Shown here: positions 1 to 11,849 of the stretch, in pieces
Layout: the number at the start of each line of letters is the position of its first letter
How positions within the stretch are numbered: position 1 is the stretch's first letter
Assembly (NCBI GenBank): GCA_024305405.1
Contig: JAKNDB010000107.1
Span: forward strand, 1,612,001-1,676,000
DNA length: 64,000 bases
Source: Dirofilaria immitis
Taxonomy: Eukaryota; Nematoda; Chromadorea; Rhabditida; Onchocercidae
Reading direction: 5' to 3'
The notes under the pieces: generated by a model
Seen by the model: only the letters and a program-made list of their open reading frames with translations
What the model was told of the DNA's origin: nothing
Databases searched by the model: none
Translations under genes and position numbers: made by a program

Positions 1-496
1 GTTATATAAAACCTATTTAAATTATAACTGTTTTCGAAAAAGTACTCATCATGTTCTATTTTGGAAATGAAAAGGAAACGGATTGAAATCATAAATTTTA
101 CTTTTGGAACATTCATTACATCTTCTCGACTGTTGAATAACGAAAATGAGGAGAGGAAGAAAAAATAACTCGGAATCTTTTACAATGAATCATCCAAATG
201 AAATTTTTCTATTAAATTGATGATGTAGAGAAAGATTATCCGAAAATTGTAAATGTTGGTGAAAAATGAATGGAGGTTAGCAAATAACTTCATTTTTTTA
301 TAGTGATTATTTAATCATATCTACTAATTTGGCAAATATCTTTCAATTAACTATTTTCGTAAAACTCGTAACTAGCAAGTTTCTATCAATATTCTGACTG
401 AATAATTCAAATCGCTGTTTTCTTACGTACTGATTTATACGTATAATATGTAGTATGTAGCACTGATGGAATTCTGATTTGCCTACTGTTCAAATC

Positions 497-705
497 CTAT
501 GCATAGATTATGGATAAAGGAGGTGATTGTGTCTGCGCTTCATTCATTAGTGTTCTTTGTTTTGGTCTATTCTGCCCATCCTGCTTATTATCTTCCTTGT
601 ATTGTAACTCCTCTCTACGTTCGCGCCTTCAGAAGATGCTGGCTAACATTGCAGTAATCTCCTCAATTAATCCACCAGCATCATCCTGCTCTCGTGGCTT
701 TCTTT
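497..705 (-). pseudogene. Exon-like island, unidentified, with one internal stop
   Basis: A stretch with clearly higher GC than its surroundings. Read on the minus strand it gives one long frame rich in charged residues, beginning near KPREQDD and running through IEEITAML, then one TGA, then RRERREEL and a polar tail ending at a TAG. Both halves are in the same frame, so a single stop separates two protein-like stretches. This suggests a terminal exon of a gene lying to the right, or a decayed fragment. The plus strand also has an open frame of 65 codons, but its composition (Cys, Ser, Leu) looks like the shadow of the charged minus frame. No family is recognised. The strand call and the coding status are inference. 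Confidence 0.27.
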
Positions 706-3700
706 AATCCTTATCTTTTTTATGCTATACACATTTATTGTACTATTCTACAGTATTAGTTCTATTTAATCTCGCACTTTTATTTTATCGCTCTGAATAT
801 AGTTCTATCAAATCGGTTACCAATAACTTCTGTAACAATGTTTCATATTGCAACAGCAATATTTACGTATCAAAATTTCAATCTCCTTTTTTCTCTTTCA
901 TAAATTATTCTGTATGATTCCCATGTAATGACATATTGAACAATAAAAACAAACAAACAATAAAGATCTTTGATTGAAAAACTCTTTATTGTTAATTGAG
1001 CTGTCTTTTCACAGGAATTGTGAGGTATTTTCGAGCGATCAAATTTTAGTGAGTAATCAGTTTTTTATCGAAATTATTTAAAGTTATTTGTCAAATCAAC
1101 AAATTATTTCTCCTCTATGTAACTTTTATATCATGGTATTGTCAACAATAAAAGAGAAGCAAATGCTATCATCACTTTATTTAATGTCATATAATTAATT
1201 CATGGTTTTGTTGATACCAAATATCCAGAATAATTATTCCTTGGAATTGAAGTATTAAAAAACATTCTGAAATTCGACTGTCTCATCCTTCGTCATTCCA
1301 TGATCAGTACATACAAACAATTGTTTCTTTATGTTGAATGCAAATAAATTTGGAAAACACAATATAATACCATATAAAATGTCAGTGTTGATTTTTGAAA
1401 CTTTTTTAAAAAAGATTGTATTACGCAATCAGTTTTACGTATAGTACTTAAACGTTCTTTAACAAGATTTTCATTATTTTCGAAAAACGTTTTAAATAAT
1501 TAGTAAGATTTTCCAATTCCAGGATGCAGTTGTTTACTAATAAATTTAACACCTCTAATAATCTGAATATTCGAATCATCCAGTACCCATTTCGAATCCG
1601 AATTTAAGTTGGAACTACTGTTTTCTACCGTATATCATTTATAACACCCTTGTATGGCTTGCTATTCTTGCTAATTATGCGCACCGTGCATAAATGAGCT
1701 ACTCAAAACCAAAATTCTGTTAACATAAAAGAAAATGAAATAAATCAAAATATATGTATAGCAACTTATATCTAAGAAATATGATTGCATGTTATCAGTT
1801 CAAAAGAATGTCTAAAAAGTATCACGATGAAAAATCTGTTTTAAGATAAGACAGTAATTAATGAACAATTATCTAAGTTTCGAGCAAAAAGTTTATTCAA
1901 TCAAAGTCACAGCTACGAAATGGTATTGGGAGAAAATTTTTGTGATGTGACTTTTGCAAAATGTTTTCTTGATTTTATTACTGATTATTTTTTTCGTTGA
2001 AATATTGGTTTAGTAGTTTTATAATAGGAATTTCAGAAAATTATTTTTTAATAGAAATTTTTTTATAATAGAGATTTTTTTAAAAAGTGTTAGAAAACTT
2101 TATAACAAAAATTTTATATTACAATTTATATGACAATTTATATTTACTATTTATATTTTCAAATTTATTTGCATTTCATCATTATGCAATAATTATTCGT
2201 AATGCTGAACATAAAATAGATGTATAGGTTATTGGATTTCAAAATGCTCTTCAAAACTTCAAGGAATAATTTTTCCGAATAGATGGTATGGATGAAATTC
2301 ATAGATCAATCCTGCGTTGTTAACAGGGTGTTGAAAATATCTGCCTCTGTCTTGCTGTTGATAATCTTATAGCAGAAAATTTAAATGAGAAGAGTAACGA
2401 ATTAATGGATAGTTTTGATACAAAGTCGATTGCTGACTGAAAATTTGATTAATTGAATCATTCTAATATTTCGATCTTAATAAAAAGAACTGCTTAGTTT
2501 TATTCTCTAAAATGTTCCAATCTAAGAGACTAAAATAAAACAATTTAAATATTTTAATTAAGCGTTTTTGTTATTTAATACATTATTTATTGATTCATGC
2601 AAAACATTCAAACTCTGTTGTGCAATTAGCAAATAAAATTAGCAGATGAAAAATTAAAATTCGTAGACGCATTTCGTCTACGAAAATGAAATGATTTGTG
2701 AACTGAAAAAATTTGTTCCATCAGACTGGTTTGTTTTATAAAAGGGAATGGTATAAAAGTTAAAAATATTCTTCTACTCAGTATTCCGTCACTATTCACA
2801 GTTATCGAAATAATATTTCCCTTTATATCATCTATTTAAGAAAAAATCCCATTTGAATGATTCGTCATGAAATATTCTGAATTATTTTTCATTCTTTCTT
2901 CATTGCTGTTATTGGATGCTCCGAAACTGAAATTTATGATTCTTATATATTTTGGTTTTATTTCTACAGTACAGTGTGAATAAGTAATCTTCCAAAAAAG
3001 TCAAAAAAATCTAAATAATTTTTGCATTATTGTCCAGTCGAGATACTTAAAATCGCTATGAATTTGCTATGAGAAGGGAAAAAATCATATCTTAAGCTTC
3101 AAATTTATCTTCATAATATTCTAATTTTTTTCATAACTTTCTGTTATCTTATTAATGACAGTTTTCTTCATTCGTTTGTTAATATTAATGAGGCATAAAC
3201 AATTCTCGTTTTTTTCTTTCGTTTTTAAATGCATGCTAAGGATGTGAGGAATAGTATTATTAAGAGATTCAAAAAAATGAATAAATTACTATGTATGTAG
3301 TTACTTATTAGGCATTAAAAATTTCTGAATTCAAAATAAAAAATTGGAGAAATTTTCATGACATGCTGCTTTATATTTTAATCGATATGAAATACTTCAA
3401 ACACGGTCTCTTCCAGCATAAACTCCACTGTTAAATTAAATATTAATGATTCAACATAATAAGATTGATTTGTGTTATACAAACAGCTGAAGTGATAATG
3501 TAGAAAAACTTAACACTAAGAAAGAAATGACTTTGGCTCAAGTGATTCAAATTTTATTTCCTCTCTGGAAAAATAGAATTTTTCACCTAAAAATTTTCTT
3601 CTGGGCTTTTGTTTTGTTTTCTCCAATATTTGACTAAGGAAATTTATAGGTTTAGATAGCACAAATAAACTAAACTAAACGATTATTATGGCATGGTGAA

Positions 3701-3800
3701 AGTTGCAACTTGTCGACTTTTTATAAATATTCTCCTTTCATGGATTTGAATAGGCATATAGCACAATATATGTGAAACTAAAGTATTATATCGCTTTGCT
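706..3800. other. Non-coding DNA, distal 3' part of duplicated unit A
   Basis: No supported gene. About 1870-2460 and 3215-3540 are recognisably related to about 19660-20290 and 20740-21070. Examples are the shared stretch reading CACAGCTAC(A/G)AAATGGTAT near 1910 and 19720, and the block around the TTAGGCATT/ATAGGCATT near 3310 and 20840. A reverse-complement relative of 3215-3300 lies near 38740-38830. These matches place the region in the distal part of a duplicated unit that also holds the small secreted-peptide gene. Similarity is moderate, with many indels. Confidence 0.6.
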
Positions 3801-3849
3801 TAAAAAAAATAATAATAACTAAATCATAGCTTTAATATAATCAATTCGT

Positions 3850-4760
3850 TAGTCACATTACAGCGAGCTGGCACATAGCTACAATGAATGCAACTTCTTT
3901 TTCCTTGTTTGCTTCGCTAAATGTTCAGATTTATTCCTGTTATTCTGTTATTTTGCTCCTGAATTAATGCTCTATCTGCTTTAGGTAATTTATTTTCAAC
4001 AAAAAGATTGAATTAAACTTTATAACACTTTATTCTCATCATTTCTGAAAAAGTTGCAAAACAAAGATTTTGGAAATTTCAGAAAACCGAAATACACGAT
4101 GTTTCTTTAAAAATTAAGTAAAGGTTAAAGATACTTTGGCAGAATATTGTAGAGGCACTGCGAACCAGATAATTAAAACATCATTTCAGAATTATGCATG
4201 TTACAAAGTAGAAAATGAAAATGAAAGAAAAGAAATATGGAAAAGAGGAAAATGAAATTGAAGTAAAAATTTTTGCTTTTGATATTTTTTTGAATTTAAT
4301 AATTTTTTTCTGTTCTTAGTTGTTTCTAAAACTCTGCTTCGTACAATCAGTGTAAGTGTAATAATTCCTTTGATCATTTCATAACTCTTTGCATTACATT
4401 AATATTTGCTCAAATCGATACAATACACCCAATATTGCACCTATCTTTGAACTATGTCGTTGCTCTATCCACTTCAGGTAATTTATTTTCAGAAAAAGAT
4501 TAAATTAAAACTTTACACTGCACTTCCAGAAATCCCAAAAATCCATGGCAGAATGCTGTAAGAGTATCCAGATATACTAAATAAGTGACCATGCTACAAT
4601 AAATATAGTATGAGAAAAATATAGTTCCAATACAACTCATTGATGGATCACTGCTCATCGAAAATATTTTAGAATTATGCATGACACAAAAAAGATAATA
4701 AAAGTGAAAGAAATGTAGAAAAGGAGAAAGATGAAATTTAAAGTAAAAATGTTTCTTTTA
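3850..4760. repeat. Local tandem duplication of a 3'-flank module
   Basis: Two diverged direct copies of about 400 bp, roughly 3860-4270 and 4380-4750. Shared landmarks in order are TCAGGTAATTTATTTTCA or its relative, an AT-rich stretch, a CAGAAT(A/G)(T/C)TGTA block, and AGAATTATGCATG followed by an A/G-rich tail. Related single copies are seen near 29220-29600 (unit B) and inverted near 37150-37560 (unit C). No coding frame is kept between copies. It may contain the 3' end of the peptide gene transcript, but that is not shown. Confidence 0.55.
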
Positions 4761-5617
4761 ATAACTTCATTTTTCAACTTATTTTTTACTTTTTCTGGCC
4801 TTTTTGTTTACTGTATCGTTTTCCGATGGTTTCAGCATTTTACTTACTAAGCAGCAAAAATAAAAATATGAAATAATCAAAAACGTTTCGAATTTCACTT
4901 GTTTTTCTAAATTTACTTTTTTTTGAACTAACATATGTATTATCCCTTCAGTTCTTAAAATTGAACGATTCGTTATTCCGACGATTTATAATCCTTAGGA
5001 AATTTCGAAAATTATGAACGAAGTTGTATTCAGATGTGTGAATGTATATGTGCATTTGCATATTAGTGTATTTATATATTGCTGTTTTCTATATTATTGA
5101 CAAATCGCAATCTGTTGTAATGTGCAAATAAGACATTTGTAAAATATTCGAAACGATAAAATTTGAAATATTTTCAAATTATTTTAATTTATGATTTCAC
5201 TAATATATGAATGAAATGAAATCATAACTGTTAATGATAATTTCGAAAATTTTCAATTCAATTAAGACATCGCTTTCATCCATGACATTGACACCATCAA
5301 TAGCACCAATATCTGAAATGATTTATCATTTTGTTATATCAACAATCCTTTGTCGATTTTTCCTTATTTTTGTTTTTTGTGTATTTTATTGGTTACCAAT
5401 GTTACTATTTTAACTTCTTATCCTTTAAGCTTTTACAATTTTAATAATATTATTAACTGAATTATTGACAGAAAAGTTTTTTTGAATTATTTTCTTTTTT
5501 TTAAATGAATCTATTGGTTTAATAAAAATGAATGAAACATATGAAAAATGAACTAACATGTAACCACCAATTCCTGAACATTTCTTTCTGACCTGTTACT
5601 CCCTGCAACAAACAACT
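4330..5617 (-). repeat. Arm of a near-identical 1.29-kb inverted repeat (with 36294-37583)
   Basis: The reverse complement of this segment matches 36294-37583 almost base for base, including the last codons of the peptide gene and all of its 3' flank. The 60-codon frames at 4500-4682 (-) and 37228-37410 (+) translate identically. Near-identity stops sharply at about 4330/37583, just beyond the shared GATTGTACGAAGC, and at the mature-peptide codons. The arms are separated by about 31 kb. The high identity implies a recent duplication or gene conversion. Confidence 0.85.
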
Positions 5618-5787
5618 GTTACACCACCACCACCACAGCCACAAGACCGTTTTAGCCGATGAGTTTTGAATAAGGCGTGCTTATCGACAGTAATTAGAGA
5701 ATTATTACTTTCCATTGACTTATCAGAATCAGCTGTCATTATTGGTAACACCAATAACAAAAACAATATAATCCACTTGAATATCAT
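5596..5787 (-). CDS. Small secreted cysteine-rich peptide, copy A
   Basis: Predicted 63-residue precursor of unknown function. Residues 1-19 are a classic signal peptide (MIFKWIILFLLLVLPIMTA). A polar, acidic propeptide of about 28 residues follows, then LKR, a likely Lys-Arg processing site. The tail has the pattern C-G-C, a run of four Gly, and a final CC before the stop. The ATG lies directly behind a splice acceptor (ATTTTAG|ATG). Joining it to the predicted upstream exon places an in-frame TGA just before it, which fixes the start. The tail ends at CCRE because the sequence is one A shorter than copy C at the CAGGGAG position; otherwise the frame would continue as in copies B and C. Homologues are at 30372-30650 and 36124-36393. 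The family is not recognised; secretion and processing are inferred from motifs. Confidence 0.65.
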   Translation of the reverse strand: MIFKWIILFLLLVLPIMTADSDKSMESNNSLITVDKHALFKTHRLKRSCGCGGGGVTVVCCRE

Positions 5788-5939
5788 CTAAAATATTTAT
5801 AAAATTGCTCTGAATCATTACGACCATTTCATTAGATAGAAGGCTAAGAAATGTAATCGTATGAAAAATAGGTCGTTATTATCTCCAGTGTTAATCATGC
5901 ATGCATTTCTATCTGAGTGATAGCGTAGAAAATATTTAC
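5788..5939 (-). other. Predicted 5' intron of peptide copy A
   Basis: On the minus strand, TTGCAG|GTAAAT at 5940/5939 is a good donor and ATTTTAG at 5788 a good acceptor placed directly before the ATG. The same two sites occur in copies B (30651-30820) and C (35953-36123), giving introns of 152, 170 and 171 bases. The exon upstream would be about 5940-6026. Confidence 0.5.
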
Positions 5940-6026
5940 CTGCAATTTTCATATTTTCCATTTCAAAAAAAAGTGCTATTGTCACCGAAAGATATATTGA
6001 AAAAGAGATTAATTTAATAACAGACA
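5940..6026 (-). other. Predicted non-coding 5' exon of peptide copy A
   Basis: Short exon bounded by an AG acceptor (CATACAAG|TG) and the GCAG|GTAAAT donor, also present in copies B (30821-30908) and C (35867-35952). The frame in register with the downstream ATG has a stop 9 bases before the junction in all three copies, so it is probably 5' UTR. The acceptor at its start could instead receive a spliced leader. RNA evidence would settle this. Confidence 0.4.
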
Positions 6027-6039
6027 CTTGTATGACCAA

Positions 6040-8040
6040 ATGAAATGAAAAAACTGTAATTTATATTTTATTCTGTGCATTTTACAAATTGAGAAATTAC
6101 TCAATCCGTTGGCTATCAAGAGTTTCATATCAAAGCATTATAGAAAGGAAAATGAACATTTGCTAATGAATTGTCGCATAAACTCTATATGTGTTTTTGA
6201 TTATAATGTGCTAACATATTAATTTGGATACACAGCATGCTAGATAAAACCATTTATCTTATATTTACTAAATAATAGCCGAAAACATTGACGTATTTTG
6301 AAAAATAACGATAAGTGATGATTTATGAGAAAAACATTAAGAATATATGCATATTTTTAACATTAATTATACTTTAACATTGATTATTAATTATATTTAT
6401 AACATTAATTATGTAAATATTCTATGGAATACCATGCATGAGAAAGGATATGATATTTTCAGGAGGATAAACAGGATGAATTGAACGACGTTACTGAAAT
6501 CATTCCTAAAGTTTAAAACCCAAATTTACTGGTATTGATAAATGGCACAAAAGTTATTGAGACTTCTATCAATCTTTATTGCTTTGTATATCTACACAAT
6601 ATGCCAAATATTTAGGTTTGATAAAATTGGAATTAATAGCATTATGAAAGACGGAAACGATCTCATTCATTTTAACATTTATAAAACTGTTTTTTTCATT
6701 TTTGATATAATTTTATTCAAAAAGCTAAATATCTGTATTAAAAAATATAGGAATTCTGTGAAAACTTTTTGATAAATAATAATTTGCCCATGCAAATGAT
6801 CAAACTATCATTACCAAAACCTTGTAACAAACCAGAATTGCTGTTGTTTTCATCAACAGTATTCATTATATATTGTATAATTGGATAGGTAGTCACCTGG
6901 ATGAAATATCAAAGATTCGTATTTTCAGACAGTTCTCAAAAAGAAGAATTAGGCATCGAAATGGCAGATATTAGATTTCGCGTGAATAAGATTAGCATAA
7001 AACATCTCTCAATTTGATTGAGATTAATTTTTGAAAACATGTCCCAGAAAACATCCTTATCAAATTTGCTACGAATACAGTATATAATGGGCTGACGTCA
7101 ACTGAACAGAGCGGGTACCAAGCAACCTGATAATGATGAAATTTCTAGTTTGATTGCCTTAAATATTAATTTTCACTTTAACCTCCCATGAAAATGATGC
7201 GTTCGAACCCGTTTTGTTCCATTATAGTCAGATGTATTTTGCGCAATAATTTCTTGAATCGAATTGAGTTGCATGATTTGCAATGATGGGCCATTTAAAA
7301 GGAATGCTCTTTCCAGTTACGTTTTAAATTTTTCTAAATAATGCCTTTCAACTGATTTAATGAGTCAATTACAATGATTCAAAGAATAAGCAAAATAAAA
7401 GAGGAAAGTATAAGTTTCTTTCTTTTTAAAATTAACTACTTGAAAATTCAATTAGCTTTGAATCTTGTACATTTATGTATATTATATGTCAGTAATGCGA
7501 TTTTAGTACAGGCTGTTGCAGTTGTTGCAGACTTTAAAAGCTTACATTTCATTTTCCAGAAAATAAAAAAAATCTAGTTTTTTTAAATAATTGCGAACAC
7601 TGAAAAGAAGAGAGTGTCAATGAAAATGGTGAAAAAAGATAGCATTTGAAGTTATCAGAATTTTTCTCATTAACGAATGTTGTATGGTAACTCTAAATTA
7701 GTTTTTAATAATATTTCAGATTCACTTTCTTGTATTTGTATTTTTATATAAATTATGATGTATATTGAAACCGACGCGCCAAAAAAAATGATTAATTATC
7801 AAAGCTTTCAAAGCAATACACATTGCTAATAATGCCTCTAAAATTTACTGAAATAGCATATTCTCAATTTGGATTTTTCTCACTGTATTGCTGTATTATT
7901 GAATCCTTATAGATGGGATATTTTTTAAATTATTGATTTTATCAATAAAGTTATATCTTATTTTGCTTAAAATTTACTTATTTGATCAGATATCAGTAAT
8001 AAAAATATAGAATGGAGAAGATATTCTGAATATTTTTCGA
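6040..8040. other. Non-coding 5' flank of peptide copy A
   Basis: AT-rich DNA without a supported gene. Blocks such as 6390-6540 and 6780-7130 are related to 31240-31400 and 31390-31700 upstream of copy B, and inverted to the region upstream of copy C. A roughly 230-base stretch at 6550-6780, including a 76-codon open frame, is absent from copy B, so it is an insertion here or a deletion there. Confidence 0.5.
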
Positions 8041-8167
8041 AACATTTTTCATAAATTGCTTACTCACTTTTTTGATAGTTTGCTATTTAGAATTTTTATT
8101 AAATATAAATGATAAATATTAAGACTTCATTCGAATCGCAAAACTAATGATAAATATTAAGACTTCA

Positions 8168-9318
8168 TTCGAATCGCAATATTTAGTTTTAAAACCATAA
8201 AAAATTCATATTCACTACAAAAATGCGAAAAAATTCATGATTGCAGTACGCTTTTGTTCACTTTCTCAATTTAATTTACCACACCTAAATTGCATCAATT
8301 AACCAAGCTTGAACTATCTTAAACCATTGTAAAAATATGCTAATAAAAAATCACATATATCCAATAGATCGTAATGGAACAGGTCAGCGATAATCGATAA
8401 AAACAGTGCTGAAAAGTGATAAGCTTTTCATATATCATTTATTAACTCCTAGCATTCAAATTGGTAGATACATACTCAATCGAAGTAAAATGGCATATAA
8501 TATTAATACGGTATCCGAATATTATTGGCAAGATTTTTTAATAATTATCGGAAATTTTCGATTCAAGGATGCAAAATTTATTCAGCAATAAATTTAACAA
8601 ATTTAAAAACTAATAAACGTTATATTTTAGAAAACAAAAAATCAACTTGAATTTGATATTCAATCGAATACTAAGTGATTCGAGCATTTAAGCATGTTCT
8701 ATGGCTTGTTCCTCTTATTAATAAGTCAACTTGCTTATCAACAAAATATTTTGTAAAAAAAAGGATAATTAAAATTCCATGATTTTGTTGTTTCTGTTAA
8801 AATTACTTTGAATATACGTTTGTAATTATTTCAAAAATTTACTACGATATAAGTTTGAATTATATCTTGCTATTAAAATCAACGTATTTTTATTTAAGAG
8901 TTAACATCCATTTACAATAACTTCAAAGGAAAACAATGGGCATTCTATGAAGTGAAAAATATCAATAACTATTTTTTGTAGACTAGAGCTTATCTTTCCC
9001 TCAATATGCTCGAAAATAAGCGGACATTGTCACTTGGTTTCAAGAAGGGAATTATTCAAATTAAAATGCATATTGCTTACTATAAAATGTAAGATGTGAT
9101 ACAACTTTTATTTTGTGATTAAAAATTCACAAAATAAAACTGACATCGGAACCCTACAAAGTATTTGAAATTTTTGAATGTAACATAAAATAATGAGAAA
9201 ATTTGATGAATTTCTAATTGGTGAAAATAAATAAATTTACTTAATCCAAATTAATATTCATAAGACTTATTACTTCCTGGTTTATTTATTATAACAAGTT
9301 ATTAACAATTATCATTGC
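8168..9318 (+). repeat. 1.15-kb direct repeat, unit A copy
   Basis: Near-identical to 32318-33472 in the same orientation. Differences are a few substitutions and many one-base changes in A or T runs. Weaker similarity continues on both sides, for example GAAGTTCACTGCTTTTG near 9786 and 33520. This copy alone has an additional tandem duplication of about 36 bases at 8109-8180 (ATTAAGACTTCATTCG twice). Open frames in the two copies do not correspond, so it is non-coding. Confidence 0.88.
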
Positions 9319-9963
9319 TTAACTTTTAGGTAATGATAGAAAGAAGAGAGAAACCATGAACAATTGGAACTAAATATCGTTTTCTAGTAAATAATGACAA
9401 TCAGCAAAATGGAAATAGCAGTAAGTAGAAAGTTAGCAAAGAAACGATCATCAGTATTGAACATCATTAATTATTTTGTTTGATTTATTAGATTAATTTA
9501 CAGTAAGCAAGAATATTCTGATCAAGCTTTCACAGTGGCTCTAAAATTAATGACAAATTGAAAAAAGTATAGATATTGTCTCGAGCTTTTTTGAATTAAA
9601 AAGAGAATTGTCTTTTATAATTTGAATTTATCTTTCAGTGGTGGTCATTTTAAATTAACCACCAACTGATTTTATAGGTAGTATTAACGGATTGTATTAT
9701 AATCTTTTTCGCTTTCGAAGTAATATGATCCAAACTTTCAATTTAGTGTTAGAAGCCTGAATGAGATCAAAAAGAAAAACTAAGAAGTTCACTGCTTTTG
9801 TTTTACAATCAGGCATTGGTTCTGTATAATAATTTGAATTCTGCTTTATGTATCATCTGAACATTGTATTCATAACGAATGCGTATTACAAATGTGTTTA
9901 TGATACGAATATGATCTGTATAATACTCTATATATAAATTATTAATTTCTTTATGTTCACATG

Positions 9964-9968
9964 ACAAA
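9964..9968. other. Target-site duplication, left, element 1
   Basis: ACAAA directly before the TG that opens the left LTR. The same five bases follow the CA that closes the right LTR at 16260-16264. Five bases is in the usual range for BEL/Pao insertion. Confidence 0.85.
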
Positions 9969-10402
9969 TGTCGAGAATTTTCTCGAAACTAATTTTTATT
10001 ATAAATATTCCTAAATCTTTATTTTTTTCTATGAATCATTTATTGCTTATAAAATGTAAACAATTCTCATGGCGCCGTTTCCGGCGGATGTTCTCATTCC
10101 ATAAAAGATTGTCTTATCTCTAAATATATCCATCCTTGTAAATTTCCTCCTTACAAAATCTTCTATATAAAGGATCATGACTTTGTATCGTATCAGTTCT
10201 TTTTATTTTTTTTTTTTGGTGTTTACATAGTTGTCTACAGTTTTACCAAGGTAACGTTCGTTTTCTTTAAAATAAATTATTATTACATTTTTCTTGTGCT
10301 ACAACTTACAAATCCCGAATTCGACCACAAAGAACCCTTCTCCACGAAATACAACTTCCACCGAATTCAAACTCAGTTCAGTTTAATCAAAAAATAACAA
10401 CA
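9969..10402 (+). repeat. 5' LTR of element 1
   Basis: 434 bases, TG...CA, paired with 15826-16259. It opens with a near-palindrome (TCGAGAATTTTCTCGA) and holds a short GC-rich block GGCGCCG near 10072. Element ends are defined by the shared sequence with the right LTR and by the target duplication. Confidence 0.92.
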
Positions 10403-10412
10403 AAAATAAAAT

Positions 10413-10431
10413 TGGTGCAACGAGTCGGGAA
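10413..10431 (+). promoter_or_regulatory. Primer binding site of element 1
   Basis: TGGTGCAACGAGTCGGGAA, ten bases behind the LTR. It begins TGG, the complement of a tRNA CCA end, and differs at only two positions from the equivalent site of element 2 (TGGTGCCACGAGCCGGGAA). The priming tRNA is not identified here. Confidence 0.75.
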
Positions 10432-11735
10432 TGTCAGCTGTAATAGTTAAAGCTGTTCAACCGGTGAAAGAAAAGGTGTTAAGCCTTCTGGAAGAAATTA
10501 AAAAATGGATTTGGAGAAAATGGATCCAATGATGACTGTAGAAGAAATCCAAGAGCAACATGAAACAAGAAAACGAATCATCGAGGAGAAAATGATGCGC
10601 CTCGAATCATATCTGGAATCTCTCGAAATGACCAATAAAGAGTGGAAGCAGAATATTCCACAAATTTCCTCCCCTCAAAAAGGCGAGACGAAGAAGAAAA
10701 ATACGCACAAATGATGGATGATGAAACAGGTATTTTAAGATTAATTAGTGATAGTAAAGATGTAATAATTACTCTTAAAATGTATGAAAAATATTCGGAG
10801 TTAATACTTCAACGCTTAGAAAAAGCACTAAAAAGGAGTACTGACTCAACAGAACGAAACGATACAATCAGCAAATTACACAACAGTGAATTTGCCTCAG
10901 TTACCGTTACCGATATTTGACGGTAACCCAAAGTTATGGAAAGGATTTCGGAATAGATTTGATGCTGCAATACATCTCCAAAACATCCCAAATATCCAAA
11001 AATTAAATTATCTCATTGCTTGTTTGAAAGGTGATGCCTTACAAGCTGTAAGGGGATATGATATAACCCCAGAAAATTACAGTGTTATCAGGACGGTTCT
11101 TTCGAAAAATTTGGTCAGTTATATACAATCAAGAGGTCACTCTATAATGAACTGTACTCGACCAAAAAGAATGATCGGGAATGGAGAATGACAGTTGGAA
11201 GTATCGAAAGAATACTGCGACAGCTTGAAGCCATGGGCGAGAACCTGGAGCAGTCAAGTATTGAAACAATAATTGAAAGCAGACTGCCAGCATGGATTCT
11301 GGAAAAAATTTATCAACAAGGAACAGGAATCATGGTCATTAAATAAGCTGAGACAACTTCTCGGGAAACTCGTGCTCAGAAGTGAAGAAGTAATGAGGAT
11401 CCAATTCCTGAATACGACAAAAAATCAAGAACCGGTAAAAGTAAGTCAAAACCATTTTCACGATTTATCCCAATGAAACCTCAGCGTTAACGGTGTCAAT
11501 TCCCAAATCAAAGGCAAAGGGATTAAAACAAAAGACCCTGCACATTTTGTAATAAAGATCATTGGGATAATGAGTGTCAGGTTTACTCAACAGTAAAACA
11601 AAGAACGGAACGTTTAAAGGAATTAAAAGTCTGTTTGAACTGTTTTGATAATAGTACAAGACGACGGATTGTAAAAGCAGAAAACGTTCCTGCTTTTACT
11701 GCAAAGGCCCTCACAACACAGCATTATGCGAATCG
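10431..11735 (+). pseudogene. gag: gag pseudogene of element 1
   Basis: Capsid-type polyprotein remnant. It starts at the ATG beside the primer binding site (MSAVIVKAVQP), shifts frame in an A run near 10500, and shifts again near 10690, 10900 and 11190. The order and spacing of recognisable segments follow the longer gag of element 2: an N-terminal helical Glu/Lys-rich part, a central part with FDGNPKLWKGF, and a CX2CX4HX4C zinc knuckle near 11539-11578. A second cysteine cluster (CLNCF) begins near 11633. The polypeptide would coat element RNA in virus-like particles in an intact relative. The frames are broken and are not joined here. Confidence 0.85.
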
Positions 11736-11849
11736 AGGGTACGACGAACCAAATAAAGAGGAAGCCAAGTCCGTGAACGTCAATATTACAAACAAAAACC
11801 ACGGAAAAGGAAGTTTTACTTCTATGCAGAAAGGTCAATGTTATCAATC

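Noticed and set aside
4500..4682. 60-codon frame identical to 37228-37410
   Set aside because: Identity covers the whole 1.29-kb inverted repeat, not just the frame, and the related modules near 4.0 and 29.4 kb do not keep it open.
5818..6039. Frame with a hydrophobic start upstream of peptide copy A, also in B (30681-30869) and C
   Set aside because: Copies differ mostly at amino-acid-changing positions after the GCAG|GTAAAT site, and the frame crosses a good splice donor; better explained as 5' exon plus intron.
6542..6772. 76-codon Ile/Phe/Lys-rich frame
   Set aside because: AT-driven composition, absent from unit B, no motif.
8295..8320. A further SL1-like sequence (ATTAACCAAGCTTGAA), repeated at 32.45 kb
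   Set aside because: Too many mismatches to SL1 to separate from chance.
8406..8591. 61-codon frame within the 1.15-kb repeat
   Set aside because: Not open in the same frame in the near-identical copy at 32.6 kb; likewise 32613-32828 is not matched in the first copy.
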